Below are positions 54,203 to 64,000 of a stretch of DNA of 64,000 nucleotides, piece by piece. The notes under the pieces were generated by a model. The model made no database searches. It worked only from the letters and a program-made list of their open reading frames with translations, and was not told where the DNA came from. The DNA is from Piromyces finnis (lineage: Eukaryota; Neocallimastigomycota; Neocallimastigomycetes; Neocallimastigales; Neocallimastigaceae). How positions within the stretch are numbered: the stretch's first letter is position 1; every line of letters begins with the position of its first letter. The position numbers and the translations under genes are program-made. The stretch covers positions 1,164,001 to 1,228,000 of the forward strand of contig MCFH01000007.1 in NCBI GenBank assembly GCA_002104945.1, read 5' to 3'.

Positions 54203-55197
54203 ATGGATAATAAAAGTAACAGCAATATAAGTAATATTGACCATCAAATTTTAGAATTCCTGTATTATGAATCAATAACTTTAACTATTGATTTTGTAGA
54301 AAATTATGTATTAAAAAATACTGATAATAATAATAAAACAATAAATAATAAAGATAAAGAAAGAAATTCAAAAAAAAAAATAGATGATATAAACATAGTA
54401 ATTAAATGTAAATGTTAATATAATCAGTTTTTATTATGGTTATTATTATATTTATCTATTTATTTATTTAAACATATCAATGTATATAATATATAGCTTA
54501 TTTAGATTCTCAAAAAATTACATTTAACAAAGAATTATTATGGAAAGGGAAATTATGTTCTTTGGTTAGTATGACCTTTAATCTTTCATCTCATAAAGAA
54601 GTGAGTGAAAATTTTATAAATTTGTTTTTGAAAGTTTCTCAAAAATATATTAAAAAATTGAGTCAAACAGATTTTTGGTATGAACTTTTTCTGCTAATCC
54701 AAGTTCAGGTAATATTATGATAAAATATACATCTACATAAATGAATATATGTAAAGTATATATATTAAATAAATAATAAAATCAATAAAATATTTAAGAT
54801 AATTATTGAATTGAATGGTTCTATAAAACGACCAGTACCCATAATTACAAAAGCTGTATTCAATGAATATCAAAATCATGAAATAATTTCATTAATGCCT
54901 ATTCATACACTGAAAAAATATTCAATAAAAAAAAATGAAATATTGAAAGAAGTAAATAATATTAATAATTCTTATTAATAATAACTTAAAATAAAATTAT
55001 AACATCTAACACTATAATTTTTTTTTTCAATTATCTAAATAAAAACAAAATATTAGATGGAAAATAGCAACATGAATGAATTAATTATTAAGTATTCATA
55101 TAATCAATTTTTAGAAAAAATGACTTTTTATTTTAAATATTTATTAAAACATTTTAAAACTCCAAATCTTGTATTAAATAAACCAAAATTTTTATAA
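54203..55197 (+). CDS. Small protein of unknown family, 4 exons
   Basis: Exons 54203-54407, 54506-54708, 54799-54951 and 55057-55197 join in phase to 233 residues. The first exon ends in an Asn/Lys/Asp-rich stretch. The rest has ordinary globular composition and is predominantly helical in look: KELLWKGKLCSLVSMTFNLS, VSENFINLFLKVSQKYIKKL, DFWYELFLLIQVQIIIEL, then a shorter segment RPVPIITKAVFNEYQNHE. No signal peptide or membrane span is convincing. I do not recognise the family. Good splice phase and hydrophobic patterning over all four exons support a real gene. The exact first donor is a choice between two nearby GTAA words at 54398 and 54408; only the second keeps the frame. Confidence 0.65.
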
Positions 55198-56182
55198 TGA
55201 AAAGTTAAAAATAATCAAATATATTGTAAAATCTAAAATCTCATAATTCAATCTTATCAAAAAAATAAAATACTATGAAATTTATAATTAAAATTTCATC
55301 ATTAATAAAATATACATAATAATAAATTTTTCATAATTAATTTCAAAATTATTAATAATTATTAATAATTTTCGAACTTTCATCAATTAATAATTGATTT
55401 TTTATTATAATTAAACATAGACGTTACACAAAGATATTTAATTGAAAAAATAATTTTAAAAAAGGAAACCAATAAAATTAAAGAAAATTATTTCTTTAAA
55501 AATTAAAAAATAATCAAGTAAAAAATAAGAAAGAAACATTTGAATTATTAAAATACACTTTTAATCATATTTACTTAAAAAGTTTTATATGTATTATCAG
55601 TGCTTTTGTTATTATTACATATACTTTAACATCTGTTTTTTTTGTTTTCTATCCTTCATTTTATCTATAATATGAAATAAAAATATATAATAAATTTAAA
55701 AATATATTTAATAATTTTTAAATAAGGATTGATTAAATTTAGATAAAATGGTACAATCTTTTTATTTAATTCTTCAAATAATATAATATTTTTTACTTCA
55801 TTGAAGAGACAAAAAAATAATATAAATATCACATAAATTCTTTATTTTAAAATAATAAGAAAAAGAAAAGAAATTAAGAATATATTGATATCTTTTAATA
55901 TTTTAATAAATCGAATAAATAAGCATATTATTTAAAAAGTTTATTCCCAAAAAGAAATTGTATTCTGTATTTTTTTATATCTTGAATGTCCAATTATCAA
56001 AAATAATAAATCCTTTTAAATATTTTACCTTTTCTATATATATAATAAAAGCCAATAAACTGTTGGACGCAAACATAAATAAATATAATTCATTTATTTA
56101 TTAATATATGAATTATAACAAAATTTAATTAATAACAAAATTCATTAAAACATTTAAAAATATAAGTATTAATTTTTATTAA
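55198..56182. other. Intergenic region, no gene seen
   Basis: About 985 bp of A+T-rich DNA between two plus-strand genes. Nothing beyond short A or T runs was recognised. Confidence 0.55.
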
Positions 56183-58233
56183 ATGGAAAGATTTTTTAAT
56201 TTAAATCAAATCAACGTTCAGAATAATATAATTGAAAAAAGAAAACCTACAATAAGGATATTAGTACAAATAGACGAAAATCATTTAGAAAATAATGTAA
56301 TATCATTTAAAGATTTATTTCAAAATAGTACCTACATTCACAAAAAAAATAGCAATAAGAATAAAAGTATCAAACAAGAAAATTTTGGAAAAAGTCATAA
56401 TATTTCTCCAGAAAATAAAATAGGTAATTCAGTTTCAATTAGTAATTCAAATAATGAAATAAATAATTACAATAAATGTCCTACAGACACCAGTATTAAT
56501 ATTGAAAATAATATAATTCAAACTTTTGAAAATAAAAAAAATAAATTGAATGCAAATTCATTAATTCCTAAAAAAAATCAATATAAAATAAACAATTTAA
56601 ATTTATTTATTGAATCAGAGGAGAGAATAGATTATAATAATGAAATAATTAATATTGAAAAATATAATAATGATGAAGATGAAGAAGACGATGATGTTTT
56701 AAAAGGCATAAGGAAATTTAAGCAAAAAAAAAGAATAAGTAATATTGAAGAAACACATGAAAAGGACGAAAAAAATACTGAAGAAATAAAACCGCTTGAA
56801 TATGAAAAACTTAAACAGCAAGAGAATAAAGACGAATATATTAATGAAATTGAAAATATAATAATTAATAATAAGCCATTAGATATCAAAAGAGCATTGT
56901 ATTTACGTGAAATAATAGAAAAAGAAAAATATACGGAATTAAAAAAACAAGTAAATATAAGCTAAATTTTAAATTGACTAAATATTATTATTATTATTTA
57001 CAAAGTACGTTTATAATATATTAATAACATATAATATACCATATAAAAGATGTCTAATTGGAAAAAACGTAAATTCTATGAATATGATAAAAATGATCCA
57101 TTTATTGATGATAGTGAAGATTATATTATATACAATTCATCAAAATTACAGAAAATTGAAAAACAAAATTTTGTAGTATGGTCAGGAATATATGGAAAGC
57201 ATAAAAGGTTTCATTAAACTTTTATATTAAAAGAATATAAAAATAATAAATATAATATTAATATTAGGTTTTTAATAATTTTTAAATTTTATATTTTGTT
57301 TTAAATATCAAAATAGAAAAAGAAATACAAAAATTAAGCCATTAGAAAATGATATTAAAGTTTCGAAAAATGAAAACAATAAAGTAAATAAAATTGAACT
57401 GGTAAAACTATTCTTTTTCTTCTTATATAATATTGTTATTATATTATTATGTAGATTCAAATCATTAAATTTTAATTTACAATATATATATATATATCAG
57501 TTACAGATACCGAGTACATTATACCCATTAGATCCAAAATTAGAAATACATATGAAACAATTAAAAAATCAATCTGATAAATGTATGTACTAATGTAAAA
57601 TTTACATTATTTTTTTTATATTAGTATTAGTGTTGTTAGTGTTAACATTGTATTATTGTATTATTGTTTTTTCTTTTAATAATTGTTTTAAATTGTTATT
57701 AAAATATAATTTTATTGGGAAATATAGGCAATTGGAATAGTTTTGAATCATTACCCGAAACATTACTACCAGTTTTGAAAAAGGTATTAAAATTAGCAGA
57801 TAAATATAACCAACTAAATATGAATTTTTATGGACATCTTAGACTTATTCTGAAAAATAAATTTAATGAAGATATTAATTATCTGAAGGTAAATATATGA
57901 AAACTAATAATAAATATATAAAAATAAACATTTAATAATTATAATTATATAAAATTTTATTTGAATCAAGAATTTTATTGAAAAAGTTGTATTAGAGGAA
58001 AAAATATTAAATTTAACAAACGAACAAAGAATGCATATACAAGCATTAAAAAAAATTATTGATCAATATAGAATTAATATTGTAAGTTAAAACTTTAAAA
58101 CAAAAAATATATATATTATATTAAAAATAATAAAAAATATATTAATATTTTTATTACCAAATAAATACAATATTTATTGAAATATAAAAGAACAAAAATT
58201 GTATAAAATTAAACAATCATGAATCAAAAAATG

Positions 58234-58308
<75 letters not shown>

Positions 58309-60926
58309 GTAATAAGGATGATATTTTTTTTTCAAATACAAATATTAATAATAATAAGATAAAAAAAGCAATAAATATTCCAATAAAATTTTCATGGGAT
58401 AAGTATTCAAGAATAGCTTTATTTAATATTATTAAACTAAGTCTGGATAAAGAAATATTAATTTCAAAAGAGCAAGCATTAGATTCAAAAATTCAAAGAA
58501 ATAGGAATAAAATTGTTATAAAAAAAATGTGTGAGGATTTGATTCCTTTATGGCCTGAATCTACAATGAAAGTAATTACACTTATACGTGAATATAAATA
58601 TGCTAAATATAAAAAAGAAAAAATGGAATCACGTTTCGTACAAAAAAAAAGTAAATTCAGAAAAGATAATACTTCATTAAATAATATTTATGTAATTAAA
58701 ATCATTGAAAAATCAAAACAACAAAATGATGATCTTATTTTACCAAAATTTATTAAATCAACATCAATATGTTATCCTAATCATGATAAGTATTATCAAA
58801 GAAGTGTAAAGGAAATTAATAACAATACTCAAAATATAATACGGAATGAAACTGAAGAAAATAATATTGAAGACTATAGTAATAAAAATAATAAAAATAT
58901 GTGTTGTAAAAAGCCAGTTTCAATAAATAAATTTAATGAATTGATAAATCATAATCAATTATTATCATGTAAATTAAAAAATAAATCAAATTATCAATTT
59001 GATGAAAAAATTGAAAATTTGAGTCAGGAGAGTGATAAACTTGAAATTAAGAATAATGATAGTATAAATAGAAATAAAAAATTCTTTGATATGAATATAT
59101 CAAGAAAAGAGAAAGAAAATGATATATCTCAAAGTTTAAGTTTGGATTATGAAAATTCATCTGATTTTAACACAAATTATAACCCAAGAATAAATCAAAA
59201 ATTAGAAAGGAATAATTCAATAGAAATTGGCAAAAAGCAAAATAAAAATAAATTTGAAAATCAAAACTCAGATGATAATATTTCAAAAATTTTAGAAATA
59301 TTGAAAATAGAAATAAATCAATTGAAAGATATTATATATTTTTTACAAAATCATACAGATTTAGATGTTTCAGATTCAAAATTGATTTTCCTTTCCTCGC
59401 TAAAAGATTATTTCAATATGATTCTAAATAAGATTTTAAATCATTCTGAAAACGGAAATTCTTTATTTAATCTTTTTGATCTTATTCTCTCAATAAATCC
59501 AAAAAAAAGATCTAAAACAATGAGTTTGAAACGATCAATATTAAAACCAAAATGTTTATTGTCAAATACAAAAAAGATAGTATTATCTAAATCAGAAGAT
59601 AAAAATCAAATGAAATCTGAATTACCAAGCAATGATAAAAGAGCTATGCATATTATTAACAAATTATCAAGTAAAATTAATTACAAAAGTGAGGATCTAT
59701 CAATAAAATCTATTAAACCAGTAATTAATATAAGTCCTTCAAAAAACATTTCTTTAAAAAGAAAACCTTCAGAAATAATTAACTCACCATTAAAAAAAAT
59801 AGTTAAAGTATCTAATAATAAAGAATCAATAAATAATGAAATAATAAAGCATAATTCTAACCAAGAACATACTGAAAATTTTATTAAAGATGATTTAATT
59901 AATTCATATAATATAAAATGTAATTTAAATAAAGTAAGTAATTCAAATGGTGATAAAATAAATCAAAAGGAAATTAAAGAAGCTTCAAAGAAAGAAAATG
60001 GTCTAAATAAAATAAACCAAGAAGGAATTAAAGAAATTACCAAAAACGATAACAGTTCAAATAAAATAATCCATGAAAATATTTTAATGAAAATTAACAA
60101 TTTAAATAAAAAAAGTGTTTCAAGGGGAATTAAAAATGAAAATAAAACAGCAAGTTTTGAATTACAAGAAATATTTCCAGAAGGACAAATTTTGAAAAAA
60201 GATAATATGAATCTTAAAAATGGGCCTAAACCGAGAGCCTTTAGTAGAAGGAAACCTGTACAAAATAAATTGCCAGTGACTAATATTAATAATAGAAATA
60301 TATATTCAAATAAATCTATTATTTCTTTTTCCTCCTCTGATAAAAATAATAATAGCGATAGCGATAATGTTAATATTAATAATAAGGTAAAAGAGCATTA
60401 TATTCTACCGTTACCAAAATCCAAAGTAACTACGACAAGTAATAATTCATCATTACATCATTTAAATTCAATGTCATTTTCCTCATCAAAAAAAAATAGT
60501 ACAGTTACACTTAATGAAATTAAAAATGAAATTAAGATTCCTATAACGTCGATATCACATAAGCTTAATGAATCTCAATCAAATAAAATATCAAATAGTA
60601 TTTATAAACCAAATTCTTCTATATCAGATATAATTAATATTGTTAAATCTAATGATTCACCGCCTAAACTTAACTTAAAATCTAATAAAGCAAATAAAAA
60701 TAAAAATTTTGATTTAACATATGAAATCATTTCAAAAAAAAGTGGATCTCTTGATAAAATATCCGTTGAACGTAATTTTCCATCCTCTATAGCAAGTAGT
60801 AAAATAGATTCCCACTCAGAAAATTGTTTAAATTTAAAAAAAGTTAATAAAAATAATGGCTCTGAACCCAACCGATTAGATATTATTATAAATAAATACG
60901 GAATACTTAAAAAAAAACATCAATAG
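56183..60926 (+). CDS. HPC2/ubinuclein-type HIR histone chaperone subunit
   Basis: Ubinuclein (Hpc2 in yeast) is a subunit of the HIR/HIRA complex, which deposits H3.3-type histone H3-H4 independently of replication. Exons 56183-56950, 57050-57207, 57317-57401, 57501-57582, 57728-57888, 57971-58081 and 58191-60926 join in phase to 1,366 residues. The N-terminus has KPTIRILVQIDENH, like the short strand found in ubinucleins before an acidic region (DEDEEDDDV near 168). The hallmark HPC2-related (HUN) domain starts at about residue 265: YEYDKNDPFIDDSEDYI, then FVVWSGIYGK. The middle domain follows near 365-455 (SLPETLLPVLKKVLKLADKY), then after 24 Asn codons resumes with FSWDKYSRIALF and PLWPESTMK. 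The remaining 850 residues are Ser/Lys/Asn-rich and disordered, with many basic patches. Nuclear. One intron starts with a GTTTCA donor. Confidence 0.85.
58236..58307 (+). repeat. 24 AAT codons, poly-Asn tract
   Basis: An uninterrupted AAT trinucleotide repeat lies in frame in the last exon of the ubinuclein gene. It codes 24 Asn residues between two parts of the middle domain region. Confidence 0.95.
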
Positions 60927-61420
<494 letters not shown>

Positions 61421-64000
61421 ATGAGTTTTGGTGGACATTCATACAATTTTGATGTATTTAATACCAATCAAAAGAATAAAAATGGATTTAGTTATTCTAA
61501 AAGGTCTCCTTTTCAAAGGATAGATAATATGGATATTGATATACCTTCAAAAAATGAAAATTCTTTTCCATATCAATTCAATTCAATGAATACAAATTAC
61601 CAAAATTTTCATCCTAATAATCCCTTTCAAAAAGAAATTCATCCTTTGAGTTTTCAAAATTCCTCAAATTATATAAAAACTAACACAGTATTTAATTCAG
61701 AAAATAAATCAAACAACCAATTTCATTTTTCAAAAAATACTGAAACTCAGAACTTCTCAATTATTTCCAATAAAAATAATAATTCAAATTTCTCAACAAA
61801 TAAACGTATTAAATTTTCAATTGATAAATCCACAAGTTCTTTTCCAAACTCATTAAATTGGAATTTTCAAAAGCAAAGACAAGACAATATTAAGGATACA
61901 TTTAAAACACCAGCAAGTCTGAATTCTAATTTTCAAAGAAATAATTCAAGTGTTAGTAAATTTAACATTTACACTATCAATAGACAAAATGATATTCTCT
62001 CTTCAAATAAATCATTAGAACATTCATTTTTAATAAGGCAACAGGAGCGTATAGCTATAAGAGAAAATAATAATAGCAATGGTAATTATATATACAATAG
62101 TAGTAATTTCAAAATACAATTAATAATAGGTTAATATTTATTCTAATATTCAATTTTATATAAGTTATTCAGAAATTTTCATATATAAATTATATTTTGA
62201 AAAAAATAAAAAATATATTAAATATACCACTAAAATTACGTAAGTTATATATAATACAATTTTAAATGTTTATTATACAAAACCATAACTAAAAAATATA
62301 AATATTTAAAAATTATATTTAATCAAAGTTAATCTATCTTTAAATATTAATTGGAGTTTAATATTTGCTATTATTGTGACGACTTTAATATTTTATTTAA
62401 ATGATAGTCCAGGAATGATTATAAAGAAATTTTTACAGCAATATAATATTAATTTTAAAAGTGAAAATTTTATAAATATAGGAATTACTTTTTTATTAAT
62501 AATAATATTTTGTAAGTATTATTAATATGTGATATTTATTAAACATATTAATTACTGATATTAACTATATTAATTGTTCATATACTTCTTAGGGAGTCAG
62601 GGAAAAAAAATATTAAATTCTACAATAAATTATATATTAGTAATAACAGTTGGAGTTTTTATTATTAACACTCTATTTATAAAGCCAAGTATAATTTATA
62701 ATTTCGATAATAATAATAAAAATCTATTAAATATTGATAAAAGTAGTGATTTATTGAATTTAAATTTAAAGACATACAATGAATATTTTAGTAAGTTGAA
62801 TTTTAAATTCATACATTTAGTTTATTAATTATTTTGTTTTATTATTATTATAAAATATTAATCTTATTTTATGAATTTCATTATTTGTTAATAATAGATA
62901 ATTTTATTCATAATAACTATATCAGTAGTTTAATTGATTTCATAATTTACAAACCAATAAGAAGAAATGAAGATAGAAGAAAAATAAAGAATATAGAAAA
63001 AAAGTTATTAAAATTTGAAAATAATATCAAAATTATAAAAAGTCGTCTTAATTATAAATCAAATAGAATTCATGAAATTTCGAAAATTCATGAAGATAAT
63101 AAAAACTCATTTGAGATTATTAATTACTATCTAACTATTTATGAAAATATATTTAAATATAATTCCTTACATTTGGAACAACAAAAAGCCATATTAAAAC
63201 AAATTGAGAATAATTTTAATTATCAGTTTGAAAACATTATAAATACAAGAAAAAAACTAGATAATCTTTCAAAGAAAATTGATGATTTATTTTCCAAATC
63301 CAGAAACATGCTCAATAATGAAATTGGTAATGTCGAAGAAGATAAAATATCTTTTATTGAAAATTACATAAGAGAACTGGATAATTTATTTCCTCCACAA
63401 ATTTTAATTACTTGGAATCAAAATAATAACGAAATTGAGTTTTCGACTGATCTTTATAATACTATTGGTCAGCGCTATTTCTCAAAAAAGGTAAAAAAAA
63501 AATGATTTCAAAATAAAAAATAATAATAATAATGATAATAATAATACCGAAACTTATTATTAATATATTATAACTATTATTTATTATTATTTATTGTCTT
63601 TGTTATTAACTGTTGTTGTTTTTATTACTTTTTTAAATAGGATTATAATAAACATTTCAATGTACAATATCCAATTGCTCCTACCCTTCCATTAAAAGAG
63701 TTTTTATGGAAAAATAAAGAATTAGTTGAAGATTTAATGTTAAAAAATTTTAATACGTATACTAGCAAGAAATCGGAAATAATAATTCAATTAAAAGAAA
63801 ATATTGATTATTTTCGAAAACAATTTAAAAACAATGAAAATATCATATTGAGTTCTATAGACAAAAATGAATTTTTAAATTCAATTAAATCTTTTATTAT
63901 TTCAGATGTAAAAAATAGAATTAAAGAAAAAGAAAGAAATCATTCATTACAAAAATATAATCAATATTCAACTCATTCTATTCCTGATTATTCAACTGCT
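61421..64000 (+). CDS. Probable SUN-domain nuclear-envelope protein, 3' end missing
   Basis: SUN proteins sit in the inner nuclear membrane and bind KASH proteins to couple the nucleus to the cytoskeleton. Exons 61421-62129, 62329-62511, 62593-62790, 62898-63490 and 63641 to the window edge join in phase to at least 681 residues. Residues 1-236 are Asn/Ser/Phe-rich (nucleoplasmic in a SUN protein). Hydrophobic spans follow near 244-260 (WSLIFAIIVTTLIFYL), 283-297 (IGITFLLIIIFW) and 308-325 (YILVITVGVFIINTLFI). A long coiled-coil-type region covers about 380-500 (KKLLKFENNIKIIKSRL, IENNFNYQFENIINTRKKL). The last seven residues, IPDYSTA, fit the opening of a SUN domain, but the domain itself lies outside the window. 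The first intron uses a GTTAAT donor. Without the C-terminus the assignment is tentative; another coiled-coil membrane protein is possible. Confidence 0.6.

Noticed and set aside
58527-60926. Independent 799-codon gene
   Set aside because: The same frame is open upstream through the poly-Asn tract to the acceptor at 58190, and it joins in phase to the ubinuclein exons.
62834-63505. Separate gene starting at the ATG at 62834
   Set aside because: The frame is the fourth exon of the SUN-like gene. A TAATAG acceptor at 62897 joins it in phase to the preceding exon, and the bases before it read as intron.

Overview
The window looks like nuclear DNA of an anaerobic gut fungus (Neocallimastigomycota; genus not determinable from the sequence). 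The case rests on five things: extremely A+T-rich intergenic DNA full of poly-A/poly-T tracts and AAT or ATTT microsatellites; short GT..AG introns; asparagine-homopolymer proteins; a class C GPCR-like receptor with a beta-helix ectodomain; and a bacterial-type family C69 dipeptidase gene. All gene models were built by hand by joining exons at GT..AG borders and checking that phase and family similarity carry across each junction. Nothing was aligned by program.

Layout. 0.75-18.0 kb holds three minus-strand genes: exportin-T (tRNA nuclear export, 8 exons), a 13-exon WD40 protein I do not recognise, and a 4-exon, about 1,668-residue Ser/Asn-rich protein with a giant poly-Asn tract. 18.0-23.3 kb is a gene-poor stretch with one short, G+C-richer repeat-like island. 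23.3-29.4 kb (plus) holds LST8 (TOR complex WD40 subunit, 9 exons) and the C69 dipeptidase, which seems able to splice in frame to an upstream presequence-like exon. 29.8-34.9 kb (minus) is an 11-exon class C GPCR-like receptor. 34.9-38.3 kb is non-coding and contains two perfect hairpins. 38.3-47.2 kb (plus) is one intronless 2,959-codon gene for a multi-membrane-span GT4 (PelF-like) glycosyltransferase. 48.1-48.9 kb (minus) is an RGS-domain protein ending in a CAAX box. 51.6-53.3 kb (minus) is glucose-6-phosphate 1-epimerase (9 exons, one only 16 nt). 54.2-55.2 kb (plus) is a small unidentified protein. 56.2-60.9 kb (plus) is an HPC2/ubinuclein-type subunit of the HIR histone chaperone. 61.4 kb to the window end is the 5' part of a probable SUN-domain nuclear-envelope protein.

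The genes do not form a pathway. They are a typical mix of eukaryotic housekeeping genes (tRNA export, TOR signalling, histone chaperone, nuclear envelope, sugar phosphate metabolism) with lineage-specific accessory genes (receptor, dipeptidase, giant glycosyltransferase). The receptor and the RGS protein could act in the same G-protein pathway, but their proximity alone does not show it.
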